DNA of 64,000 bases from Bryobacteraceae bacterium (GTDB lineage: Bacteria > Acidobacteriota > Terriglobia > Bryobacterales > Bryobacteraceae): contig JAHCHE010000023.1 of the NCBI GenBank assembly GCA_026129905.1, forward strand, positions 62,001 through 126,000. Reading direction: 5' to 3'. A program made the translations under genes and the position numbers. Under the pieces are notes generated by a model. It was given only the letters and a program-made list of their open reading frames with translations, was not told where the DNA came from and made no database searches. Below are positions 34,101 through 42,116 of the stretch, one piece after another (the first letter of the stretch is position 1; each line of letters opens with the position of its first letter).

Positions 34101-35868
34101 AGTTTCCGATTTGTTCTATGGCGGCGCGCGCGTAGTCACTACGCCAACGTCTTTGGTCTCCGTGCTCGACAGCGATACCGACGGACTGTCCGACGATGAC
34201 GAACTGGCGCGTGGTACCGACCCTTTTAAGTGGGATACCGACGGAGATGGCCTCAGTGACTCCCTCGAGGTTGCGAACGGAAGCAACCCGCTCGTTCGAA
34301 ATGTGACGAGCGATTGGGATGGCGACGGCAGAGCCGACCTCGGCTTCTTCGAGCCCGCGGACTCCTCCTTCCACGTGAATCTTTCCACCGGGACGGCGTT
34401 CTTTGGCCCCGGCACTGGGAGATGGATCGATCCCAACCAGTGGGGGCATGCGTTCGGGCGGTTCTTTGTCGCTGACTTCAATGGCGACGGGAAAGCGGAT
34501 CTCGGTTTCTTCGAGCCGGCCGACAATTCCTTCCATGTGAACCTCTCGACGGGCAACGGCCTCTTCGGGGCGGGGAGTGGCCGCTGGATCAATCCCAATC
34601 AATGGGGGCATGCCGGCGGGCGGTTCTACATCGGTGACTTCAACGGCGACGGGAGATCGGATCTGGGATTCTTCGAGCCGGCCGACAATTCATTCCACGT
34701 CAACCTCTCCACCGGCGCGGGATTCTTCGGTCCCGGCAGCGGGCGGTGGATCACCGGCAATACGTGGGGAAACGCCGGTGGACGATTCTACGTGGGCGAT
34801 TTCAACGGGGACGGCAAAACCGATCTGGGCTTCCTTGAGCCGGCTGACAACTCTTTCCGCGTCAACCTGTCGACAGGAGCCGGTTTCTTCGGCCCCGAAA
34901 GCGGCCGCTGGATTGGCTCCAATCAGTGGGCCCATGCGGGCGGACGCCATATGGTTGCCGATTTCAACGGCGACCGAAAGGCGGACCTGGGCTTCTTTGA
35001 ACCTGCCGACAATTCCTTTCATGTCAATCTCTCTACCGGTACAGGTTTCTTCGCAGCCGGCAGCGGGCGCTGGGTTCCGCCAGGCGGATTCGGAAGTTCA
35101 GCGGGCAGATACTTCGTTGCCGATTTCACTGGCGATGGGCTTTCGGACCTCGCTTTTTACAACGTTCAGGACAATCTGCTCAAAGTGATCCGATCGGCCG
35201 GTACCCGGTTCATATCCGCATTCGGCTTCAGGATCGAACCCAACCACTGGGGTCGCCAGGCCGGGCGTTTCCTAATCGGGAATCCCACAACGGACGCCGA
35301 ATTTGGATACCCAGTTTTCCAGGAGCAGGCTTCATGGAAAGACGACTTCGACCGCTGGGGCTGGCACCCGACCCAACCGGACGGGCCCAACCTCTCAAGG
35401 AACTTTGCCGTCAGTCTCTCTTCTTCGGCGGGAACCGCCTACTTGGGCAGCGTTTCGGCTAAGCTCGAAATCCCGCACAACGGTTTTCGTGCGTCCGGAG
35501 CCTGGCACGCGCTGCTGCCCGACAGCACCGGCGCCCGGAATTTCGTCTTTGCGTTCCGGAAGACGAACCCCTCATCGGCCCTCCTTGTTTATTTCGTAGT
35601 GAATGGCTACCTTCATCAGGTCTGGGAGAAAGGCCATATCCAGCATTACCAGGGGTGGGAAATACCGTTTGCGAACGATACGGAATGGCATCTCGTCACG
35701 CTCTCTTTGGATCCAGCGGCAAAGCTGCCATCCACGATCGTCGATGAAAGGACCGGCACGTTGGAACCTTTGGTGTCTGCCGAGGGTCAGTTGACCTTTT
35801 TCGAGCTCGGCATGGGGGGGCAGGCCGGCGACAGGATCTACTTCGACAGTATTCGATTCATGGAGTAG
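31153..35868 (+). CDS. Giant exported heparinase II/III-like and FG-GAP repeat protein
   Basis: A 1,571-residue exported protein with a signal peptide (MMPRLLPFTMVGVYLCAGASAAQSQ). Residues about 300-950 resemble polysaccharide lyases of the heparinase II/III type: a helical alpha/alpha part (LLYTAAERSQIKAKRG) and a beta-sandwich with PTHQQEDNTSFLIHAYGSPLAIDSGYG and NLVLVDGKG. Then come thrombospondin-3-like calcium motifs (DSDTDGLSDDDE, DTDGDGLSDSLE). Next are about seven 55-residue FG-GAP/VCBS-like repeats (DFNGDGKADLGFFEPADNSFHVNLSTG), and finally a jelly-roll-like end. The N-terminal 280 residues are unrecognised. It lies inside a 4.95 kb unit bounded by an exact 53-bp repeat; third positions are less GC-rich than in neighbours. 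Confidence 0.85.
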   Translation: MMPRLLPFTMVGVYLCAGASAAQSQPQDSLIFRVRGQDHVVQNKMVQTLRSAWAAQKPATEQMWKDAVNNGGKKTWEGHVWIFIGIIPVPVPYSYTVQCSDTSVSIPDLPNITLSRGSATNTLEFQAAVTLNWTTHLRGSNGSVHADASFTTVIKVNGVAELKRDQTGYYLQITSATSDVATNTNGSITFTVNILNIGTLSFTWQKLDLLLKADIDKKVKKRLGDELGKPIVTKAYYLADLFAYLKPGVNPLVEALLFPIYSYLSERGKIAYSLLSEKGVPVVELVFGNPIAGAWQAEKTQHPRLLYTAAERSQIKAKRGANVTKDLYSAIKTLAAENPAFGVAGPDGLLSVEEWGKEVRNAQIAVAASVVYDLDANPAAKEQALTVLLNFRDKVPDPLFTPAWGFKSLYTAEVLLDLCQAYDLLRGAGVAANPAIEAKLRNLRNVTYLQTHIWNLIANLNIAVRNAAALGASAILFNREADAYENISLAMSVMWQKLGLASAGAFLDVAQFTKASEGGGYSEGPGYLDYAAELYLPFMWSYNRFAGGATTSPGAFIYNDWVNQYAIAAPDLLTSERVRRIHEWGLRISLPDGSRPPLKDSNPGASGFSGLLANAIATPNPILRSVWAWDFERSGYPVGRRLVDAFVSFDPAVLNTAMDPSSLYPSPTMVMPDTGNVVFRSGWGVNSLYMHVLADSNWRAGDVVGGMRYPTHQQEDNTSFLIHAYGSPLAIDSGYGHSSVSEAVSKGQNHNLVLVDGKGPPSATEAAVRAFKETRFVDYAQVSAAYQNAAFERHALLVGDRYFVVVDEISSSISHQYDWRFHGHGQFSAAEKGGMWAAPGGQRILLRLANTSPNSVDAFLTEQAPHYWASPGAPGQPGYHHTALSGRETAAGNIKFLAVLLPAGAADPLPSVAEFSEAGAFTAAKIAFADHTDIVVVRHPGRTRSYTLRGSATGVDDIYTDAQFAVLRISNSNKKMAGLFAREVSDLFYGGARVVTTPTSLVSVLDSDTDGLSDDDELARGTDPFKWDTDGDGLSDSLEVANGSNPLVRNVTSDWDGDGRADLGFFEPADSSFHVNLSTGTAFFGPGTGRWIDPNQWGHAFGRFFVADFNGDGKADLGFFEPADNSFHVNLSTGNGLFGAGSGRWINPNQWGHAGGRFYIGDFNGDGRSDLGFFEPADNSFHVNLSTGAGFFGPGSGRWITGNTWGNAGGRFYVGDFNGDGKTDLGFLEPADNSFRVNLSTGAGFFGPESGRWIGSNQWAHAGGRHMVADFNGDRKADLGFFEPADNSFHVNLSTGTGFFAAGSGRWVPPGGFGSSAGRYFVADFTGDGLSDLAFYNVQDNLLKVIRSAGTRFISAFGFRIEPNHWGRQAGRFLIGNPTTDAEFGYPVFQEQASWKDDFDRWGWHPTQPDGPNLSRNFAVSLSSSAGTAYLGSVSAKLEIPHNGFRASGAWHALLPDSTGARNFVFAFRKTNPSSALLVYFVVNGYLHQVWEKGHIQHYQGWEIPFANDTEWHLVTLSLDPAAKLPSTIVDERTGTLEPLVSAEGQLTFFELGMGGQAGDRIYFDSIRFME

Positions 35869-35898
35869 CCCGGCGCGGGCGAGGGCCAATGCCGCCGA

Positions 35899-35951
35899 CT
35901 ACTTCAGCCTCGCCGCCACCGAATCCGACATCTGGCTCGCCCAGAGCAACT
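35899..35951 (+). repeat. 53-bp direct repeat, copy 2
   Basis: Exact copy of 30948-31000, the 3' end of the kinase gene, here detached from any kinase and followed by GAGCGCC (TGA stop). It sits 30 bp after the giant gene's stop. Confidence 0.95.
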
Positions 35952-35983
35952 GAGCGCCCGCGCCGCCGTCTCACTGCCGCCTC

Positions 35984-36340
35984 TCACTTCGCCTCATCTC
36001 CCGCCGCGGAAGCTTCTCCTTCGATCAATTCGGCATTCACAAGCACCACGATTCCCTCCCGGATCATCGGCCGGATGACCGGCAGCGCCGCCCGCAGCCT
36101 GTCTTCACTGTCGATCGCCACCAGCGTCGCCGGCCTGTTGGCCACCAGGCCGAACAGCCCTTTGCGGTGGATCCGCCGGTGGATGCCGTATCCCATGATG
36201 CCGTTCAGAACCGTCGCTCCCGCCACGCCGTGCCGCTCGAGCTGCCGCACCAGTTCCTCGTGCAGCGGCGCGCCCTCCCATTCATCGGTGGCGTCAAAGA
36301 ACGCCAGGAGCGCTTTAACCGGAGGTTTCGGATTCCCCAT
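35984..36340 (-). CDS. DUF190 (PII-like) protein
   Basis: A 118-residue protein of the DUF190 family, which adopts a PII-like ferredoxin fold. FDATDEWEGAPLHEELVRQLERHGVAGATVLNGIMGYG and DSEDRLRAALPVIRPMIREGIVVL are the family's two signature regions. It is the last gene of the efflux operon and overlaps the end of the RND pump gene by 26 bp. Small PII-like proteins accompany CusA/CzcA pumps in other bacteria and may sense metals or regulate the pump; that role here is inferred from context. Confidence 0.85.
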   Translation of the reverse strand: MGNPKPPVKALLAFFDATDEWEGAPLHEELVRQLERHGVAGATVLNGIMGYGIHRRIHRKGLFGLVANRPATLVAIDSEDRLRAALPVIRPMIREGIVVLVNAELIEGEASAAGDEAK

Positions 36341-39300
36341 GCGCCTCCTCTCCGCGGCCGCCGCGAGCGCGCAGCCTTTCCACCAGATAATACAGGCTCG
36401 GCAGCGCGATCAGCGTCAGCGCCAGCGTCGACGACAGCCCGCCCACCACCACCGTCGCCAACGGCCGCTGCACGTCCGAGCCGATCCCCACCGCCCGCGC
36501 CGCCGGTATCATCCCCAGCAGCGCGACAATCACCATCATCAGTACCGGCCGGAACTTCGCCTCAGCCCCGCCGATCACGGCCTCCTCCAGCCCCCGTCCC
36601 TCCTCGCGCCGCTGCCGCCCGATCTCGGCGATCACCAGCACCCCGCTCATCACCGCCACCCCGAACAGGCTGATGAAGCCCACCGCCGCCGACACGCTCA
36701 GATTGATGCCGCGAATCCACAGCAGCAGGATTCCGCCGACCAGCGAGAACGGTACGTTCATCAGCACCAGCCCGGCTTCGGCCGCCGACCCGAACGCCAT
36801 GAACAGCAGCGCGAAGATCAGCGCCACCGTCATCGGCAGTACGATGCTCAGCCGGTGTCTGGCCCGCTCCAGGTTCTCGAACTGACCGCCCCATTCCACC
36901 TGGTATCCTTGCGGCATCGCAATCTCCCGGGCGAACCGCCGCTGCGCATCCCGCACAAAACCGCCCTGGTCCCTGCCGCGGATATTCGTTCGGACGGTCA
37001 TCTGGCGCTGGTTCTCCCGCCGCCCGATGATGCTCGCGCCGTTCACCACCTGGATTTGGGCCAGTTCCGACAGCGGAACCCGGGCCCCGTCCGCCGATCG
37101 CACCAATGTCGCGCTGAGATCGGCGATGTCGGCTCGCGCCGCCTCGACATACCGCGCCGTAATGTCGAACCGCCGCTCTCCTTCAAACAGCGTGCTCACC
37201 GGCCGCCCCCCCACCGCCAGCTCGATCAGCGCCTGCACGTCCTCCACGTTCAGCCCGTAGCGCGCCGCCCGCCGCCGGTCGATCAGCACCCGCAACTGCG
37301 CCTGGTCCGGTTCCTGCTCGATGGCCGAATCGGCGGCCCCGGGCACGGTTTGGATCAACGCCAGCGCCTGCTGCGCGATTCGCCGCAGCGTGGACAGGTC
37401 CGCGCCGGTCAGGATCACCGCCAGGTCCGCCGACGAGCCGGTGACCGACTCGGTCACCGTGTCGATGATCGGCTGCGTGAAGTTCAGCGTTGCCCCCGGG
37501 ATATTGCTCCTCAGGCGCGACCCCAACTCCTCCACCAGGTCCGCCTTCTTCTTTCCCGCCGACCACTCGTTGTACGGATTCAGCGTGATGAGAAACTCGT
37601 TGCGGTTCGGTCCGAACGGATCGGTCCCCGAATCGTTGCGCCCCGTCTGCGACGCGACCAGCTTCACTTCCGGCGATTCCCGGATCAGCCGCCGCATGTC
37701 CGAAGCGATCTCGGCCGATTTTTCCACCGAAGCGCCAGGGGGCAGGTTGGCGCGAATCCAGATGACGCCCTCGTCCAGTTGCGGCAGAAACTCCGATCCC
37801 AGCAGCGCCGCCACCAAAAAGGATCCCGCTACGACCAGCACCGCCCCGGCCACCACCGCGCCCGATCGCGGGATCGTCCGCCGCAGCAGGCGTCCGTAGC
37901 CGTTGTAGGCCCACCCGAACAGCGGATTGTCCCACGCCCGCGCCCCTTTCCGGAACACGTAGGTGGCCAGCACCGGGATCAGCGTCAGCGCGATCAGCAT
38001 CGAGCCGAACAGCGCCGCGCATACCGTGAACGCCATCGGGGTGAACAGCCGCCGTTCCACCCGCTCCAGCGTGAACAGCGGCAGGTACGCCGCGATCAGA
38101 ATCATCATCGAAAAGAAAATCGGACGTTCGATCTCCAGCGCCGCCGCGCGAATCCGGTCGAACGTCGATTCTCCGTGACGGCCGGCGTGCGACAGCCGGT
38201 GGACGATGTGCTCCACCATCACCAGCGTGCCGTCCACGATGATGCCGAAGTCCAGCGCCCCCAGGCTCAGCAGGTTCGCGGGCACGCCCGCGGCATTCAT
38301 CGCGATGAAGGCGAACAGCAGCGACAGCGGTATCGTGAGCGCCGTCAGCAGCGCCGCCCGCACGCTGCCCAGGAACAGAAACAGCACCGCCACCACGATC
38401 ACCAGGCCCTCGGCCAGCGTCTTCGACACCGTCCGCAGCGTGTTGCTCACCAGGTCGCGCCGGTCGTAGATCGGAACGATCCGGACGTCTTCCGGAAGCC
38501 GCTCGGCGTTCAGCCGGTCGATCTCCGCGCCCACCCCGCGGAGCACCTCGGAGGGATTCTCGCCGCGCCGCATCAGCACGATCCCTTCGACGCCGCCCGG
38601 CTTCTCGTCCACTCCGAAAATGCCCGTCGGCGGCGCCGCGCCGATCTTCACCCGCCCCACGTCCCGGACGTACACCGGGGTGCCGCCGCTGGCCGACAGC
38701 ACGATGTTATCGATGTCTTCCGTGCTCCGGATCAGCCCCACCCCGCGGATCACCATCGACTGCTGGCGGTTGTCCAGCAGCGCGCCGCCGGCGTTACGGT
38801 TATTGGCCTGAATGGCCTCGGAGATCCGCGAGATCGTGAACCCGTACTTCTCCAGCGACAGCGGATCGACTTCGATTTGGTACTGTTTGACCAAGCCGCC
38901 GAACGGGACGATATTGGCTACCCCGGGCACTTGGAGCAGCCGCGGCGCAATCACCCAGTCCTGCAATTCGCGAAGCTGGATTTCATCGACGCCCGGCGGC
39001 GCGTCGATCCGGTAGCGGAACAGCTCCCCGATCGGCGTCGAAAGCGGCCCCAGCGACGGCTGCGCTTCCGGTGGCAACTCCGCGTCGCGGAGCTTCTCCA
39101 GCACCACCTGCCGGGCGAAGTAATCGTCCGTATCGTGGGCGAACGTCAGTTCCACCACCGACAGCCCGTAGATGGTCCTGGAGCGTCTGGCGATCACGTT
39201 GGGAACGCTGTTCAGGGCGCGCTCGATCGGCACCGTGACCTGCTGTTCCATCTCCTCGGCGGCGTTGCCGGGCAGAGTGGTGATCACCACCACCTGGGTG

Positions 39301-39431
39301 TCCGAGATGTCCGGATAGGCTTCGATTTTGAGCTGCCGGAACGAATAGACGCCCAAGCCGATCAGCACGACGGCCAGCGCGACCGTGAGAAAGCGTTGAT
39401 GAAGAGCGAAGCGGAGAAGCTGGGCGATCAT
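36315..39431 (-). CDS. Heavy-metal RND efflux pump, CusA/CzcA family
   Basis: A 1,038-residue inner-membrane proton-driven transporter that expels metal ions through a CusCBA/CzcCBA-type tripartite channel. It has the full 12-helix RND organisation: an N-terminal helix (FLTVALAVVLIGLGVYSF), then EAYPDISDTQVVVITTLPGNAAEEMEQQVTVPIE. The transmembrane block contains DFGIIVDGTLVMVEHIVHRL, the HME-type helix 4 with its charged relay residues, and a second half ends at LIALPSLYYLVERL. Metal specificity is not read reliably; the CusA methionine triad was not identified, so Zn/Co/Cd/Ni or Cu/Ag remain open. Second to last gene of a minus-strand operon. Confidence 0.93.
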   Translation of the reverse strand: MIAQLLRFALHQRFLTVALAVVLIGLGVYSFRQLKIEAYPDISDTQVVVITTLPGNAAEEMEQQVTVPIERALNSVPNVIARRSRTIYGLSVVELTFAHDTDDYFARQVVLEKLRDAELPPEAQPSLGPLSTPIGELFRYRIDAPPGVDEIQLRELQDWVIAPRLLQVPGVANIVPFGGLVKQYQIEVDPLSLEKYGFTISRISEAIQANNRNAGGALLDNRQQSMVIRGVGLIRSTEDIDNIVLSASGGTPVYVRDVGRVKIGAAPPTGIFGVDEKPGGVEGIVLMRRGENPSEVLRGVGAEIDRLNAERLPEDVRIVPIYDRRDLVSNTLRTVSKTLAEGLVIVVAVLFLFLGSVRAALLTALTIPLSLLFAFIAMNAAGVPANLLSLGALDFGIIVDGTLVMVEHIVHRLSHAGRHGESTFDRIRAAALEIERPIFFSMMILIAAYLPLFTLERVERRLFTPMAFTVCAALFGSMLIALTLIPVLATYVFRKGARAWDNPLFGWAYNGYGRLLRRTIPRSGAVVAGAVLVVAGSFLVAALLGSEFLPQLDEGVIWIRANLPPGASVEKSAEIASDMRRLIRESPEVKLVASQTGRNDSGTDPFGPNRNEFLITLNPYNEWSAGKKKADLVEELGSRLRSNIPGATLNFTQPIIDTVTESVTGSSADLAVILTGADLSTLRRIAQQALALIQTVPGAADSAIEQEPDQAQLRVLIDRRRAARYGLNVEDVQALIELAVGGRPVSTLFEGERRFDITARYVEAARADIADLSATLVRSADGARVPLSELAQIQVVNGASIIGRRENQRQMTVRTNIRGRDQGGFVRDAQRRFAREIAMPQGYQVEWGGQFENLERARHRLSIVLPMTVALIFALLFMAFGSAAEAGLVLMNVPFSLVGGILLLWIRGINLSVSAAVGFISLFGVAVMSGVLVIAEIGRQRREEGRGLEEAVIGGAEAKFRPVLMMVIVALLGMIPAARAVGIGSDVQRPLATVVVGGLSSTLALTLIALPSLYYLVERLRARGGRGEEAHGESETSG

Positions 39432-39440
39432 GGGATTCGA

Positions 39441-40613
39441 TCAGTTGCTCCCCTCCAGCAGCATCGCCCCGTCGACGACGAGCCGGTCGCCGGCCTGGAT
39501 GCCCGCCAGCACCGGAACCAGTCCCTCGCGCGGCCTCCCGGGCTTCACGTCCACCGCCTCGAAATGGCCCGGCGCCTTTTCCCGCCACACCGACGTGCGC
39601 CCTTCGCGCTGCACCACGGCCTCCCTCGGGACCACCGGAACCGTCTCGAACGTCTCTTCGTGCCGGATCTCTCCGAACATGTTCGGGCGCAGCCGTCCCC
39701 GCGGATTCGCCAGTTCCGCGATCACCTGGATCGTCCGCGTCTCCGGGCTCACCGCGTCGGCGATTCGCGCCACGCGCGCGGAAAATTCCTCGCCCGGAAA
39801 GGCCGCCAGCCGCACGTCAATCCGCTCTCCTACCGTGATCAGCCGGATCATGCTTTCCGGAACATCCGCCGCCACGTACACCGAACTCAGGTCGGCGATG
39901 GTCATCAGCGGCGCGCTCGTGTCGTTGCGGAATTCCCCGGACGCCAGGCTGATCTCCAGTACCTTGCCGGATACCGGCGCGCGGACGGTGATCTCCTGCT
40001 GGTAGCCTCCGGGCTTCAGTCCCAGGATGTCCAGCCTACCCAGGCTCTCCTGGATGGCGGCGGCCGCCTGCGCCGCTTCCGCCTGCGCCTGCGCGAGCGC
40101 CGCTTCGGCGCCGATCACCTCCTTCTGCGCGATGGCGCGGTGTTCGAACAGCTCGCGCACGCGCGCCAGATCGGCCTCCGCCTTCGCCAGTTCCGCCTTC
40201 GCCTGACCGGCGCGCGCCTCCGCCTGCCGGTACGCCGCCATCAGCGTCGTCACCTCCGGGCTGTCCAGCGTGAACAGCGGCTGCCCCTCCCGCACCGCGT
40301 CCCCCAGCCCGACCATGATGCGCCCAATTCGCCCCGGAACCGGAACCGCGATCCGAGACACCCGCGTCGGAATGGCCTGTATCCGGCCCGGCGCCGTTAC
40401 CTCTTCCAGCGGCACGCGCGCCGTTTCCACCGCCGCCACCTTGATCCGCTGCAACTGCGGTGAATCGGGATCGAGGCGCGTCTCGCCGGCGCCCGCCCGT
40501 TGCTCGATGGCCGGTGCCGCGCCGTCTCGGGCGGCTTCCGCGTTCCCGTCGCGCGAACACGACGCCGCCAGCGCGCACAGGCAGGCGGCCCCGATCCACC
40601 GGGCCCCCCTCAT
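39441..40613 (-). CDS. RND efflux periplasmic adaptor, CusB/CzcB family
   Basis: A 390-residue membrane fusion protein that links the RND pump to the outer-membrane channel. A lipoprotein-type signal (MRGARWIGAACLCALAASC) anchors it. The order is typical: lipoyl half (VSRIAVPVPGRIGRIMVGLGDAVREGQPLFTL), a long alpha-hairpin coiled coil (AEARAGQAKAELAKAEADLARV), second lipoyl half (ITVRAPVSGKVLEISLASGE), and beta-barrel (SVYVAADVPESMIRLITVG). The N-terminal metal-binding extension of many CzcB proteins is absent. It starts 4 bp inside the end of the TolC-like gene and ends 9 bp before the pump gene. Confidence 0.92.
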   Translation of the reverse strand: MRGARWIGAACLCALAASCSRDGNAEAARDGAAPAIEQRAGAGETRLDPDSPQLQRIKVAAVETARVPLEEVTAPGRIQAIPTRVSRIAVPVPGRIGRIMVGLGDAVREGQPLFTLDSPEVTTLMAAYRQAEARAGQAKAELAKAEADLARVRELFEHRAIAQKEVIGAEAALAQAQAEAAQAAAAIQESLGRLDILGLKPGGYQQEITVRAPVSGKVLEISLASGEFRNDTSAPLMTIADLSSVYVAADVPESMIRLITVGERIDVRLAAFPGEEFSARVARIADAVSPETRTIQVIAELANPRGRLRPNMFGEIRHEETFETVPVVPREAVVQREGRTSVWREKAPGHFEAVDVKPGRPREGLVPVLAGIQAGDRLVVDGAMLLEGSN

Positions 40614-41899
40614 CGGTTCTCTCCCGACATCCCCGCCGCGGACTGCAGCCCGTAGAGGCTCCGCGAGTATTCGGCGCGCGATTCGTTATAGGCTTGCATC
40701 GTTTCGTTAAACGCCCTCTGCGCGTCGAGAAATTCGATCAGCGACGCCTCGCCGCGCGTGTAGGAGAACTCCGTGATCGCGCGGACGTCGCGCGCCTGCG
40801 CGAGCATGTCGCGCTCGATGTCCGTCAGCAATGTCAACGCCGTCGCGTACTCCTGGTACGCGTTTTCCACCTCCAGCGCGATGGTCGCCTCCAGTTCCCG
40901 CAGCCTCGCCTCGATCCGCGCCTGTTCCCGGCGCGCGCGCTCGATCTCCCCCTGGTTCCGATTGAACACCGGAAGATTCGTCTGGAAGAAAATCCCGAGC
41001 GAATTTCCCGTCCCGGCCAGGCCCTGCTGCCGCCGGTACTCCGTCCCGACCACGTAATCCACTTTCCCCTGCGCGAGCTGGAGCCGCAGCTCGGCCTGCG
41101 AGCGGGCCTGCTCCCGCCGAAGCGCTTGGAGGTCCGGCCGCAATTGCTCGGCCTTCGCCCGGATCTGCGCGAGTTCCATCGGGGCCGTTTCCTTCCGGAA
41201 ATCCCCCGTGATGTCGAAATCCGCTCTCGGCTGCGTCCGGCCGAGCAGAAATTGCAGACGATTCTTCCGCGATCGCACGCTTAATTCCGCTTGCTTTACC
41301 TGGCTACGGAACTGAAGCGCCGCGATCCGGCTCCGCACCAGCTCCACCTCCGCCAGGTCCCCGGATTTCACTCGCGCCGCGTTCACGCCGACGATCTGCG
41401 TGAACGCCTTGAGGCTCTCCTGGGCGAGCGCCAGGTTCGCCTTGGCGAGCTGAAGATTGACGAAGGCGCTCTGCACATCGACAATCAGCCTCCGGACGCT
41501 GTCCAGAAGCTGAAGCTGCGCCAGTTGAATGCCGCTCTGGGCCACCTCGATCCGGCGCTGCCGCTTTCCGCCCCGTTCCAATACGAAATCGGTCCGCACG
41601 CTGAATTCGGCCGGTCCGGCGCCGTTGATCGCGTCGTAGCCCGTCCCGAGCACGTCCAGGTGCGTGCTTTCCGTCGACAGGACCGGGTTCGGCCGCAGCC
41701 GCGCGGCGATCAACCCCGCCTCGGCGATCGAGATGTTGTAGCGTTCCGCCAGCAGGCCGAGGTTGCGTTCCAGCGCTTCCTTCACCGCGCCCTCGACGGT
41801 GACCGGCGTTCCCGCTTCCGGTCCCTGCCCCCGCGCGGGCGGGATCGCCAGAACGAGCAGACATCCACAAAGCACGCGCGCCGGTCTGGTGTTTCCCAT
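40610..41899 (-). CDS. Outer-membrane efflux channel, TolC family (CusC/CzcC type)
   Basis: A 429-residue TolC-family channel. I place the start at ATG 41899, giving a signal peptide (MGNTRPARVLCGCLLVLAIPPARG); an in-frame ATG at 41935 would add 12 residues. Two outer-membrane efflux protein repeats follow: VEGAVKEALERNLGLLAERYNISIAEAGLIAARLRPNP, and later LRPDLQALRREQARSQAELRLQLAQGK. Long alpha-helical stretches form the periplasmic tunnel. First gene of the operon; the stop overlaps the adaptor start (ATGA). It is divergent from the two-component genes. Confidence 0.88.
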   Translation of the reverse strand: MGNTRPARVLCGCLLVLAIPPARGQGPEAGTPVTVEGAVKEALERNLGLLAERYNISIAEAGLIAARLRPNPVLSTESTHLDVLGTGYDAINGAGPAEFSVRTDFVLERGGKRQRRIEVAQSGIQLAQLQLLDSVRRLIVDVQSAFVNLQLAKANLALAQESLKAFTQIVGVNAARVKSGDLAEVELVRSRIAALQFRSQVKQAELSVRSRKNRLQFLLGRTQPRADFDITGDFRKETAPMELAQIRAKAEQLRPDLQALRREQARSQAELRLQLAQGKVDYVVGTEYRRQQGLAGTGNSLGIFFQTNLPVFNRNQGEIERARREQARIEARLRELEATIALEVENAYQEYATALTLLTDIERDMLAQARDVRAITEFSYTRGEASLIEFLDAQRAFNETMQAYNESRAEYSRSLYGLQSAAGMSGENR

Positions 41900-41995
41900 C
41901 GAATGCCACGCCTCGGAGCGCATTCCGCGGTCCATCCCCGCCGTTCTTGTCTCTCGGAAGTCTCGCCGCGATTTGGCGCTTCCGCGCGCGCTTGC

Positions 41996-42023
41996 CGTAC
42001 ACTGACTGTACGGAAAGCGTACA
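41996..42023. promoter_or_regulatory. Candidate operator: three CGTACA half-sites
   Basis: Between the divergent efflux and two-component operons lie CGTACA (41996-42001), TGTACG (42007-42012) and CGTACA (42018-42023), each separated by 5 bp, so alternating inverted half-sites at 11-bp steps on one DNA face. This is a good candidate enhancer for the NtrC-type regulator encoded beside it, controlling metal efflux. I could not identify a convincing -24/-12 sigma-54 promoter. Confidence 0.55.
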
Positions 42024-42057
42024 TCCGCTCGCCCGTCGCTCGATTCGGCGGATTACC

Positions 42058-42095
42058 GGCAAGGCAAGGTCTACCGGTTATTCGGTTGCCTTGCC
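42058..42095. promoter_or_regulatory. Inverted repeat before histidine kinase
   Basis: Perfect 10-bp arms GGCAAGGCAA (42058-42067) and TTGCCTTGCC (42086-42095) with an 18-nt loop lie just upstream of the histidine kinase start. It may be a leader hairpin or a second regulator site. Confidence 0.45.
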
Positions 42096-42116
42096 AACGG
42101 TAGGGCTGGAGTCGCT

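Noticed and set aside
35889-40463. 1,524-codon plus-strand open frame
   Set aside because: It is antisense to the efflux operon on the minus strand, rich in Arg/Gln/Pro/His, and has no family motif; an open shadow frame caused by high GC.
41936-42116. Sigma-54 -24/-12 promoter for the efflux operon
   Set aside because: TGGC and TTGC elements are present but with wrong spacing; no convincing match on either strand.
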